Source of the DNA: Nannizziopsis barbatae
Lineage: Eukaryota > Ascomycota > Eurotiomycetes > Onygenales > Nannizziopsiaceae
Length of the DNA: 64,000 nt
Assembly: GCA_014964245.1 (NCBI GenBank)
Contig: JACVYH010000008.1
Location: 62,001 to 126,000, forward strand
Reading direction: 5' to 3'
Both the position numbers and the translations under genes were made by a program. The notes under the pieces were generated by a model, which searched no databases, was not told the DNA's origin, and worked only from the letters and a program-made list of their open reading frames with translations. Below, piece after piece: positions 23,846 to 34,949 of this stretch; the first letter of the stretch is position 1, and each line of letters begins with the position of its first letter.

Positions 23846-26661
23846 ATGGAGGCTGGCCACCATATCAACAGGCCGCCTCTCCCGACCGCCTCGTCTCCCA
23901 GCTCCAGCAATGAAGTGTCGCCCCTCCAGCACTCGCAGTCGCCTCCGGAGTCTCACTCGCGACCAGTCGGCGTCTCATCCAGCGAACAAGGAGCAAGGCT
24001 TGGGAATGCTCCTCATACAGCTGCCGATACTTCACCGTCAGGTTTCACCATTATCCACGATTCGCTCGCGGATTACAAGCGATCGCGAGCATGCGAGTCG
24101 TGTCGGCAATTGAAAGTTCGGTGTGATTCGGATTCGGAAAAGCCTGATGGACCTTGTAAGAGATGCGCGAAGGCAAAGCGTGCTTGCATAGTCACGGCGC
24201 CGGCTCGCAAGCGACAAAAGAAAGAGCATCGTGTGGAGGAACTGGAGAGGAGGATTGATGCTTTGACCGCAAGCTTGGAGGCCTCCAGGGCGCAGAATGC
24301 CGGGTCCAATGGCACAGCTTCGCCTTCACAAGCACCCTCAGAGCATGCCAGTGTTGGTGAACAATCTTGGGCTGGACAGTCGGTAGGGCGACAAGCGGAT
24401 GGATCTACATTCTTCCCTCCCCAGAATGTCGCTGGGTCAAAAAGGTACTCTGGTGGAGGATTGAAAAAGAACTTCACGAGCCCGATGCTTCCTCCGTTGT
24501 CATCTCTGCAACGCACCACATCTGAAGATGGGCCAACAGGTGCATATGGTGAGGATGCTTCTGGGATAGGTGATAAGAGTTGGCCACCGTCATTCCCGCC
24601 TTACGAAACCCTTCCACAACCCAAGGTCGAAGATGAATATAGAGATGTTATCGACAGAGGAGTCGTGGATGTCGAAACAGCTACAAAGTCCTTCAATCGC
24701 TACGTGAACAAGCTGGCTCCAAACGCTCCCTTTGTTGTCTTCGCGCCTGGGACTACCATGGCCGAAATCCGACGTACAAAACCCATTCTGTTCCTCACGA
24801 TCCTTTTCACATCAATAGGCGTTTTTCGTCCTGAGTTGCAAATGCCTCTTCAAAATGAGGTGCACCGAATCTTTGCGGATCGTGTTCTTGTACGAGGGAA
24901 AAAGTCACTAGAGTTAGTCCAGGCTCTTCTTGTAGCAACCGTTTGGTACATTCCGCCCGAGCACTATGAAGAGCTTAAGTTTTATCAATTCATCCATACC
25001 GCCGCCGTTATGGGCATGGATCTTGGGATGAATCGCAAAGCGAAACCGAATGCCAAAGTTGGGTGGAAAGAGCTTGCAAATAAGGCGCCCATGGTGGATC
25101 CGGACTCACTTGACGTGAGAAGAACCTGGCTGGGCTGTTATGTCACGGCCGTCAAGTATGTCTCCTTACCCAGAGTACTTGAGAACGTGTGCTAATAGCC
25201 TTATCAGTATTTCTATGTCGCTAAGACGGTCATTTCTTATACGTTGGCAGGCGTACAACGACGAGTCTGTCGAGATGCTTCAAAACTCACCGGACGCCCT
25301 ACCTACTGATGATACCATAGTACAGTGGGCTAAGCTTGCTCGTATTGGGGAGGAGATCAGCTTTCACTTCTCAATGAATGACCCTACGACCAATGTCAAT
25401 ATTACTGACCCAAAATCTCAGTATGCGCTGAAGGGTTTCGAGAGGCAATTAGAAGATTGGAAGAATGAGGTATCCCTGGAGGATTATCCTCGTAAGTCGC
25501 TTTCATAGTCACCGCCTTATTACCAGTACGATTGACAGGGATCTAGCTATCATGGAACACTATCAGCATACTCTCAGCATTTACATGCACGAGATCGGTA
25601 TGCACGTTGATCACAATATCGATGACTTCAAACCACCATTCTTAGGAGGGATCAGAGAAGAAACCTCTGCCGAGCTAGGAACACCAGCTCACGTTGATGC
25701 ACTGACTGTTTGTCTGACGTCAATCCACAAAGCGTTCCAAATATTTACCTCCATCGAACTGCAAGACGTGGCGTGTCTGCCAACAATTCACTTCGTCCGT
25801 ACGACTTATGCGGCGGTCGCCTTGGTGAAATTGTATTCCTTGGCAACCGCATCAGGCAGTCGTCTTGGTCACATTTTCACGCCTGCTGATTTCAAAATTG
25901 ACTACTTCCTCGATAAGATTATTCATCATCTCCGGGCTAGCGGCGACATGGATGGAGGCCGTGTTTCGGCGAAATTCTCTCTTATAACAAACATGCTGCA
26001 AAGCTGGTATAATCGGCATAAGGACAAGCGACAACCTTTAGTGGTGCCTCCTTTCCTACAGCCCAAAAATTCAGAGGATGGAGATAGAGATAGTTGCTCA
26101 TTAAAATCGGTTAGTTTTTTAGACCGTCCTCTATTCTTGTTTTTCCAGGGGAATTTTACCCGGCTAACTCCCGGTTCATAGCCCCCAACTAGCCGACCGA
26201 CTCCTCTACATGTCCTAAGCGAAGTAGCCACGGTCGGGTCGCAAAACTCCGGAGTAAATCGAACGCAAAGCAGTCAATCTACCTCGCCACCGATCTCACT
26301 TGCAAATGCAAATGAGTCGCCGTCCATGCAAGTTTATCCCAAGCCCGGCATAAGCTCTATCAACCAAGCCAACGCCTCCGCTCCACCTCCGGGCGCACTC
26401 ATGACTCCGTACATGAACCAGCAGATCGGAATTGGACCAAGTCCGGCTCCCAATCCTGGAATCGGCGCATATCCGACGACATACGATCAACACCAATCAA
26501 GTTTTGCTCAAATGCCCGGAAATATGCCGGTAGAACAGCAAGAATTCTGGCAACAGAACTTTTTACCCGACGCGGGGCTCAATCTCGCCTTCGCTTTCGG
26601 TAGTGTTTGGGATGATGATCTCTTCCCGCTGGCATTTGATTGGAACCAAAGGGCTTCCTAA
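23846..26661 (+). CDS. Zn2Cys6 fungal transcription factor
   Basis: Exons 23846-25155, 25208-25491, 25547-26109 and 26182-26661 join through introns of 52, 55 and 72 bp and give 878 aa. The binuclear zinc cluster has cysteines at 83, 86, 93, 104, 107 and 114 (CESCRQLKVRC...CKRCAKAKRAC), followed by a basic linker (ARKRQKK) and a short coiled coil (VEELERRIDALTASLEA), the usual dimeric DNA-binding unit. The middle region (LLVATVWYIPPEHYEEL, later SMSLRRSFLIRW) is the fungal-specific regulatory domain. The C-terminus is Pro/Gln/Asn-rich and ends in an acidic-hydrophobic patch (GSVWDDDLFPLAFDW) suited to activation. The linker and zinc cluster resemble Leu3-like regulators, but I cannot name an ortholog or target genes. 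Nuclear location inferred from the family. Confidence 0.9.
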
Positions 26662-27265
26662 TTTATGCTCAGCTTGCATTGTGCAGGTCACTATCCATGT
26701 TAGAGGCGAATCTTGGCGCAGGGGATGGAATTTGAAGAGTATTCATGTATGTACATATATATAAGGTCTATTATCCACTCATATTTATTTGGCCGGTCGA
26801 TATGCCTTGGTATGGTACTACGGGATATTAGGCATGGTATCGACGTGGACGTTGTGGTTGTCTTCTTCTTTTGCAGGGATACCCAGGCGCAAAGGCCTCA
26901 GATGACGTTAGGAGTTCTAAGTTTCCTGTATCAAAAATGAACGAAAATATCATCATTATTAAGCATCGCGATCCACTAGTTACACTGGTGTGAACCTTCT
27001 ATGCATCAACTCATACTCAGCTTCCGTTTTCAGGTCCTGGATTCCCTCAACAGCCTCAATAACCCAGCGGTTCTTTATGACAAAGCCTGTGGTACTCTTT
27101 TGGCTTTCATATTTTCCGACAGGTCGACGAATGGCCTTTTCGCCGGGCCGCCGGGAGCAGCGTGAAATTTCAAGAAACTTCCAGGCCCTGCAGCCGCTTT
27201 CGCAATCTACATGTCAGCTTTCCCGCTCGGGGGGTTAAAATTATGATGTCGGCTGGTTATCCATA

Positions 27266-27324
27266 GGAAAGAAAAGAAAAGGGAGGGGAAAGGAAAAAGA
27301 AAAGAGGAAGAAAAAGAAAAAGAT
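27266..27324 (+). repeat. 59-nt uninterrupted purine tract
   Basis: Every base from 27266 to 27324 is A or G on the plus strand, mostly GAAAA/GGAAA units. It lies about 670 bp upstream of the PRISE-like start. Confidence 0.75.
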
Positions 27325-27672
27325 GAGACTGACTGACTCCATTCGGAGTGCTTGGAGAGTTTTTCTCATGCCTCGTCTACGAAGTCGCCCATGATGCGTA
27401 ATGCAAGCATGGTGGTGCAGATGTAGTGCCGGAGGAATCTATCCTCTTGACCCGGACCAGTCAACTTCCCAGTCAGTGCCAATGCTTGCTGCCGGATGGG
27501 AAATAACCCGGTCAAAGTACGCCCGGTAGAGAAGGACAAGGTGCGGCCCGCATGAGGCGTGGGAATTGAAGAATCGAAAAAGGAATATAGGTGCAGTTAT
27601 CCCTGTCCAGGGCAAGGGTTGGGCCAAGGATATTTTGGACGAAAGGCTACCCGCAAACATACTCTATCCATA

Positions 27673-27681
27673 TACGGAGTA
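27673..27681 (+). repeat. TACGGAGTA motif copy
   Basis: Exact copy about 310 bp upstream of the PRISE-like gene, followed at once by a partial inverted copy (ATCCGTA). Confidence 0.7.
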
Positions 27682-27988
27682 ATCCGTATCATGAAAAGTC
27701 TTGGATGCATGTCCGTCGCCGAATTTGGTCAAGAAATTGGGGCTAAGGTTGCTTTTCAATTGGTAACCGCATTGCTGGGTTCTTGACGAATATGATGCTG
27801 TATTCATCTGCATGGAAGACAAAAGAATGCGCGATTATTCATTACGATCGTTATCTCAACTAGCTAGCCGAGGAGAAGGTGACTGCCCTTGCTAGTGCTG
27901 TAGCATTAACTGACCGTCGGCTATAAAGAGAGCGACATCCGTATCCTCCTATACCATACAGCGAGAAATTTCTTCAGCACCATTCAGC

Positions 27989-29516
27989 ATGTCGACCCAG
28001 CCACAGTATACAACGGTACAGACCAAAGACATCTACCATGGTCTCCCCGTATTCCCAGACTCGATCAAGGGCCTCTCCGCTATCATCACCGGCGCAAATG
28101 GCATGTCTGGACACCACATGATACGGGTCCTCGAAGAATCACCCGAGCGGTGGACAAGTATCTTCGCATTATCGCGCCGGCCCCCTATATTGGAAAAGAA
28201 ATGGGATACAAATGTCCAGCATATTCCCCTTGATTTTCTTGCCGACTCGCCGGAGGATCTAGCCAAAGCCATGAGAGAGAGTGGCGTCAAAGCGTAAGAA
28301 TTGGCCGAGGAGAATCTGGCCTTATATATGGCTAATCGCACTCTGTGCAGGGATTATGTCTTCTTCTTCTCGTACGTGCAGACACCCCCCAAAGAGGGCG
28401 GCGAGATCTGGTCTGACGCTGAGAGTATGGTAAAGATAAATGGTACGGACCATCAAAGCTGACCGCAATTGCTTTATTTGGGATGCTAATCAAGGTTGAA
28501 ATGGTAGCTGCGCTTTTGCGTAATTTCCTGGGAGCGTTGAAGCTGGCAGAAATTAAACCGAAGCGAGTCTTACTCCAAACCGGCGCAAAGAATTATGGCT
28601 CGCATTTAGGCCCCATTAACAACCCTGCATGGGAAAGCGATCCACGTGTGACAATTGAACCGAACTTTTATTACGCCCAAGAGGATATCTTGTTTGAATA
28701 CTCAAAGGAAACCGGCGTCGAATGGAATGTCGTCAGACCTTCTTATGTCTTGGGTGCAGTTAGAGAAGCTTACATGAACTTGGCATACCCATTAGGTATT
28801 GTAGGCGCAGTCCAGGCCCACTTAGGACAGCCCATGGTTTTCCCTGGTGACTTTGACGCATTCCACATGGTGTTGGACATGTCGAGTGCCATGATGGATA
28901 GCTATCTCGAAGAATGGGCCGTGTTGACACCACAGGCTGCTAATCAAGCATTCAATGCCTGCGATGGTAGCCAGTTTAGCTTTGGCAAATTTTGGCCCAT
29001 TTTGGCAAAATGGTTCGGAGCAGAATATGAGCTGCCAGCAGAAAATGCCCAATACTTCCCTTTCCGATTCACTTGCCCAACGCCGAGAGGGTAAGAGCTA
29101 AATATGCGTGAACGTATTGGACATAGCTGATCACTCCTTATAGGTTCGGCCCACAAACAGTACATCAGATCCGCTATAGCTTTGTAGAATGGGCGGGTAG
29201 ACCAGAGGTCCAAACGGCGTGGAAGGAGCTTGTGGAGAAGCACGGGCTTACGTCGGACCCAATCAGCGATATAAAGGACCGCGCAAGAATATTTCGATTT
29301 GCCGATGGTGCTGTACTTGCGGCAAAGACTGCTCAATTCAGGTTAGTGAAGAGTTCTTACGTTTTGAGGAATATACTAACGCGGTTGGATGTAAACAGCA
29401 TGGACAAAGCGCGTAAACTTGGGTTCTTCGGGACAACCGATAGTATAGAGTCTTTCAGAAAGGTGATGGAGGAGTTAGCGGATCTCAAAATGCTTCCTCC
29501 CTTACAGAAGGCATAG
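27989..29516 (+). CDS. PRISE-type short-chain reductase (progesterone 5-beta-reductase/iridoid synthase-like)
   Basis: Exons 27989-28293, 28351-28429, 28495-29090, 29144-29341 and 29399-29516 give 431 aa. The N-terminus has the nucleotide-binding TGANGMSGHH after a beta strand (LSAIITG). The two PRISE active-site motifs are present: the lysine motif TGAKNYG and the tyrosine motif NFYYAQEDIL. PRISE enzymes reduce activated C=C bonds with NAD(P)H in the cytosol; fungal members sit in both primary and secondary metabolism, so the substrate is unknown. The second junction is the weak point: donor GTAAAG at 28430 keeps frame, while the GTACGG at 28443 would put a stop in frame. The last intron (57 nt) has no stop and is a multiple of three. 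Transcribed toward the Fmp42-like transporter, 262 bp away. Confidence 0.85.
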
Positions 29517-29778
29517 ACGAGTTGATCGTACATAGTTCGAGACATTGGAAAATAAGGGGCCAGCGTCCTTGGTTTACCTAATTAGGTTATCCCGATGCCA
29601 AGGATCGATTTTAACTAGGCTTAGTCATAGAGCTGCCAAGAAATGGGAAAAGTGTGATTACGTCATGTGTTTATCGATTCGCTAATCCATCGGTAACAGT
29701 CGATTCGGCAAACCTCTTCAGTTATTAAGGGAGTTTTGGGAAGAAGACAATTGGTATACCCGATGCTTCCCTGAGAAT

Positions 29779-31472
29779 ATGCCGAATACATGTCGGCGAT
29801 GGAAAAGTAGACAAATTTGGGGTGCATATGAGGTTCCGGAATGGAAAAGGATAGGTAAGCTTTGCGGAACTCCAGTCCAGGCGCCCGCCCGTCGGTCCGT
29901 CATGCTAACAGGGTGGATTTTTAGCTCAAATCTGTGTGGCTATCGTCTACACAGTGCTGGCCGGAGGCATCGTATTCGGCTATGCAGCACTTAAACCCCT
30001 GCTGATTAAAGAGGGTATTTATCGTGAGCGGTGCACTCAGGATGAGCTTGATAACGGCGTAGGCGTCTGTTATGGACAAGAAATCCAGTAAATTTTCCCT
30101 TAAAGTACTTATTCCAACAAGGTGCTAGAAAGCGCAACTAACTTCCTACAGGCTGAACTTCATGTTTACTGTAGCGGCTGCTGCAGTCAGTATAATTGCA
30201 TTGCCAGTTGGTGCTATCTTGGATGCATGCGGTCCGAAAATAACCGGGATCATTGGAAGTGTCATAATTGCTCTTGGGGCCTTGCTCTTCTCGAACCCGG
30301 CGCATCTACGCTACGATGGCCACCTGTTGGGATTCCTCCTTCTAGCAATCGGTGGCACTTTTATTTTCATACCCTCTTTCCAGCTCTCGAATACATTTCC
30401 AAAACATTCAGGCCTCATTTTATGCCTACTGGCCTGTGCGTTTGATTGTTCAAGTATACTGTTTTCGCTTTTCCGATTACTGCACGGATCAGCAAATGGG
30501 TTCTTCACCATAAGATCTTTGTTCCTACTATATCTGGCTGTTCCGGGGTTCATTTTACTTTCTCAGGTGTTTTTGATGCCCTCCCGGTCTTATAGCACAA
30601 TTCGGGAACTGTTACAACATGCTGAAGAGATGCTCGTTGACGAATCTATGTCTGGGGCCCGTGATCATCCTCCCCGATACCAGCGTCTCATCTCTAAAAT
30701 AAATACCCTTCGCGGTTTCCAAATTACTGACATGAATTCTCTCGACTCTTCGAGAATGAATCTCACGAATGATCCGACCTGGGGAATGCTACATACCTCA
30801 TCTGCTTCTCAGCAAATTCGGTCTCCCTGGTTTACTCTTATCGCCACTTTTACGGTTCTCCAAATGCTCCGGATAAACTTCTTCATCGCAACCATTCGTT
30901 CTCAATATGAGTATCTTCTATCCTCCCTGCCGGAAGCAAAAAGGCTCAATCACTTCTTCGACTTCGGCCTCCCAATGGGTGGGATAGTGGCTATCCCTTT
31001 GATTGGAATAATTCTGGACCAGACGTCTCTCCCTTGCATCCTCACTACTCTTGCGATTGGGGCCACTCTCACAGGCATTTTAGGATGTATACCCCACGAT
31101 TTGTCAGCTGCATATGCGAATATTGTTCTCTTTGTGATCTACCGACCATATTTCTACACCGTTATATCCGATTATGCCGCGAAAGTATTTGGTTTTCAAA
31201 CTTTCGGGAAGGTTTATGGACTCATAATCTGTCTAGGAGGGCTGGGTAATCTTCTACAAATCCCTTTAAACATTTTAGTCATAAAACATTTAGGAGGAAA
31301 CCCTATACCTGTGAATATAGGATTGACGGCCGTCGGAGCCTTGGTGGGCGGAGCTTTGGCATTATTTGTTTGGTGGAAAATGAGAAGGTTGATAGGAGTC
31401 TCCATTGGTGTGGGGCATTGTGATGCTGCTGAGACTGAGAGGCTATTGCCCGGAAATGCTAATGACATATGA
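29779..31472 (+). CDS. Fmp42-like major facilitator superfamily transporter
   Basis: Exons 29779-29854, 29925-30087 and 30152-31472 join through 70- and 64-bp introns (branch GCTAACA and ACTAACT) and give 519 aa. The first membrane span begins right after YEVPEWKRIAQI, and GGIVFGYAALKPLLIKEGIY with the loop CTQDELDNGVGVCYGQE follows. Later segments include NFMFTVAAAAVSIIALPVGA with the MFS-like D-x2-GPK turn. About twelve membrane spans with a large central loop (residues about 220-280) fit the MFS. The sequence resembles the FMP42 group of ascomycetes, whose transported substrate is not established. The C-terminus is short and polar. It ends 150 bp before the end of the convergent amidase gene. 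Confidence 0.85.
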
Positions 31473-31621
31473 GAACACTCGGTGCCCGAAATTTATGTGC
31501 TGGCTACGCTGTACATATCTCAAAAGAGGACTCTTGATAAAACTATACGATTTCGGCTTCAAGGTATCATCTCAAAAGGATACATACATTTAGTAACTGG
31601 GTATATATAATATTGACAAAT

Positions 31622-33597
31622 TTAGTCAACCTCGAGTAGTTTATATCTTCCACCCTCGCCATTTGGGCCTTTATAATCGTCTAGGGCCTTCTCCACTGCT
31701 TCCATATAGCCAAGCACTCTTTCTTCATGCCATCTCCGACCAACGATCTGAACTGCCGTGGGCAGTCCATGCATCGCATTCGAATCGTAATACTTCCAGG
31801 CTCCTCTTGAAACGCCATTGTCCACACCGAGATCCTTAAGCGCACGTTTGTACGAATTTTTGTTCGCTGGTTTGCCATCGGAGGTGACTAAGGCATCCTT
31901 GATTCTATTCACATGGCCAACAGGGACGACCCCGGCGGAGTAGTCCAGTAGATTCCATAAGAACGTATATCCGCAAGAGCTGAAGGCATCACGCATAGCA
32001 TTGTGGGGTAGCGCAGGGGTGGCATTCACTGGGCAAAGAATAAAGTCATAGTTCTGTTCTTTGGCGTTCCACCAATTGTGCCAGGTGGCGCGATAGGCTT
32101 CGCGCTGGGCAACGAGCTTCCAAAGCTCGGTTGATGACTTGAGGCGGAAATCTTTGATTAGATATGCCCAAACTTTGTCGCGCTTGATGTAGCGGACATA
32201 AAGATAGTATAGATAACGGAATGGCTGGTATAGGCTGACATATTTGGTCAGCATGTCGGCACCAGGATCAGATGCTTCGCCTGTACGAATGTGAGCATTG
32301 AAGGTTTGACATCCGTCAGAATTGAGTAGCAAAGAGGCAAGATTGAGGCCGATTAAAGGAGTAGCTGTAGGAGGAGGTTTGATGTCGACAAGTGTGTGCC
32401 CAGCTGCAACAAGTGCAGCGCGGGTGGTATCAAGAGCACGGGCAATAGCAGGTGTGGGTGGTACAACTCCTGGAAATACAATCAGCTCAAGGTCGCAATC
32501 AAGATAAAAATGGCAGGATAATTATACCATCAGATTTCATGACACCAATTCTCAATTTTTCGGTCCTCGCATCTTCTTGCTCATCCTGTCGCCAGCTAAT
32601 TGGGTGCACAGTGGTATCATATTTCCACGGCTGCATTTGAATAACTGCTTTGGTGAAATACGTCAAATCACCCAGGGTACGAGCCATAGGGCTGAAAACA
32701 CTTGGTATTCCCTCCTGGCCTGCCATGCTGGTGTTCACACCGGCTTTAGGCCAGCGCCCAGTGCTGCACCGAAGAGAATAAGTCCCACTCCAAGCGGCTG
32801 GAACCCGAACGGATCCTGCAACATCAGAGCCAACACCGATCCGGCCACCCATAGCAAGCAAGGCTCCTTCACCACCGCTAGAACCGCCGGGAGAGTAATC
32901 CGGGACATGTGGATTGCGACAAACTCCCCAGAGAGGATTTGAGGACTCGAAGGACAATAGTGTGATGGGCAAAGCTGTTTTGGCGTAAGGAACAGCACCT
33001 AGCGAAGAAAATTTGTGAGTGAAAGACCGTTACTCTAGCAGTGTGGTAGTGTTGATTTCCTTACCAGCCTCCTTAAGCAGTCTAACAAGGGCTCCATCCT
33101 CAGCTTGTGGTTGTCCCGTATTCTTTGAGAAGCCCACCGAGGTATCAAAACCCTTAACGTGTATTGAATCCTTCAAGGAAACAGGAATTCCAGCGAGAGG
33201 ACCTTTTAAATTGACCTCTTTCTCCGCCCATTTTTCTGCCTCGGGAAGCAGTAACTCCGTTACACAATTCGTTCTTTCTTGTGCTTTTACGGCGACTTTG
33301 CCGTATGTCTGTAGAACTTTGCGTGAAGAGACGCTGCCATTCTGTACTTTCTTGACAAGATCTTCGATCGGCTCATCGATTATTTGTTTATCGAATTCTG
33401 TGAAGCCGCCGAGATAGGCTGAGGGGAGTCGCGCAAAGCGTTCTGTACGCTGTTTTTGCTTCAAGTCCCTTTTGGCAGCATAAAAGTTAGCTTCATGTTC
33501 AAGGATTACCAACAGCTTCGTTACGAGGATGGGGTAGGGCAAGGGTCCTTGATTACCGGGCTCGAATATACTGGAAGTAATCGAATGGAGGAAACAT
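31622..33597 (-). CDS. Amidase-signature family hydrolase
   Basis: Exons 33597-33557, 33468-33065, 32998-32528 and 32469-31622 with introns of 88, 66 and 58 bp give 587 aa. The long first frame has no ATG, so the start comes from a 41-nt exon (MFPPFDYFQYIRA) that splices in phase. The Ser-cisSer-Lys triad is intact: K113 in PVSLKDS, Ser188/189 in SPGGSSGGEGA and S211 in GSDVAGSVRVPA. This class hydrolyses carboxamides, from acetamide to fatty-acid amides. The C-terminal half has the conserved LNSDGCQTF and SSCGYTFLWNLLDY segments of the fungal general-amidase group. No signal peptide, so probably cytosolic. Convergent with the transporter gene. Substrate cannot be told from sequence. Confidence 0.9.
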
Positions 33598-33828
33598 CTT
33601 TACTCGTTCCAACGGTGATGACTGAAGAGTGTCCGCTGAATGCCTTGCTACGCTGAGAGAGAAGAGTACCTAAGGACCGAGTCAGAGTAGGAGTCGGTCA
33701 CGCCAGAGATTCCAGCTGGGAGCATTTAATAAAGTGACGGTGCCTGAGTCCTGACTGGACGCGGTACGCCGAAACTGGCCGTGCGGGGAAGTTCCCCATA
33801 TTTCTTGAGCTTCAGCCCATTGGAAAAG

Positions 33829-33846
33829 ACGGAGTACGGAGTACGG
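33829..33846 (+). repeat. Tandem ACGGAGT repeat (TACGGAGTA motif)
   Basis: ACGGAGT is repeated two and a half times; the exact 9-mer is at 33835-33843. It lies about 230 bp upstream of the amidase ATG. Confidence 0.7.
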
Positions 33847-34662
33847 AATGAACACCCACGTTTGAGTTCCACTAGTTAACGAGTGCAAGGTTCTCACCGA
33901 CCAAGATGCTTCCTTAATTCCGAACCGAAAGAAATCCGTGCTTTTGTGTACCGCCAGTGCCTATCTGCCCTCGTATGTCCACTCAAGCTACTCAAAGAGA
34001 CATATCCATAATCATTGTTCCCTACAATACACTCTGTAACTAGGTACCTGGTTGGAGCACGAAGACGTACTGCGCCACGTGATTGTCTCAAGACTAGCGC
34101 TAATCCACTTCTGGAAAGTGGTTGCGGTCGGCCCGAAGTAGAGACGGCTTGGCATTTAGGTAAGCAACGGTCATTGGTGGTTTCCTAGTTAGGCAAGAGT
34201 TGTCGGTAGACATCCAACGGCAGGCAAGAGGTGTCTACGCAGTTAAACTGGAAATCGACAGACAGCAAGGCTTCCGATTCTTTGGAGGCTACATAGGCAC
34301 CTACCTACTTGCGGACATGCTACATCAATAACAAGAGCTAAAATATCCCACCATACTTCCGACACAATTGGCAGAGAAACAAGGAGTTGATCATGATAAT
34401 GAACTGCGCTAAGTGGAAGATACACTCATCCTCTACAGTCATTACATAGGTAGAGATAAATTGAGGTATGGATGGATTGCTTGCGTGATTGTACTTCTCA
34501 TGCAATCACCCTGGCATAGTTAGGTGAGATGGGAAAGAGAGGTTCCCAAAGGAGCCTGCCAAAACTGGCGCGTAAATAACTAACCGTCACTTGAACGCGG
34601 GAAGTTGCGCATAGAAGTGAAAATGAGGGCAGTTTGTCCTCCAGAAAGAGGCGTTCATAGAG

Positions 34663-34947
34663 TATAAAGCAGCATTGCAGGCGCTCAGATTTTCTTCCTT
34701 CCTTCTTATTTCTCCTTCAACGTCCCCCCTCTATCTTTAGAATATCTTCACAGCGGCATCCTAATCTGCTCGTTTGTTTCATATATACTTAGTTCGTTAT
34801 CAAACAGACTATCTGCTTATTGCCAGCATATGAAAGCTATTTTTCTGCAATAACAAAGAAAAGAAGTGGAAAGAAGCGGCGCGAAGATAGGTAAGTCCTA
34901 GACAATATCACGGTCGTGATACAAAGATGGACTGATCCACTGGCCAG
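34663..34947 (+). promoter_or_regulatory. Core promoter and 5'-UTR intron of the gene at 34950
   Basis: TATAAA at 34663-34668 is followed by a CT-rich tract at about 34690-34735, a common start-site context in filamentous fungi. A probable leader intron runs from GTAAGT at 34891 to AG at 34946-34947 (57 bp). It ends two bases before the ATG and removes an upstream ATG at 34926 that would start a two-codon frame. Confidence 0.5.
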
Positions 34948-34949
34948 CC

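Larger units (their letters stand above)
26662..27988. other. Intergenic, 1.3 kb
   Basis: 3' flank of the regulator gene and promoter of the PRISE-like gene. Contains a long purine tract and one TACGGAGTA copy. No gene seen. Confidence 0.55.
33598..34949. other. Divergent promoter region, 1.35 kb
   Basis: Between the amidase start and the gene at 34950. Contains the tandem ACGGAGT repeat near the amidase and a TATA box plus CT-rich start region near 34950. No gene seen. Confidence 0.55.
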
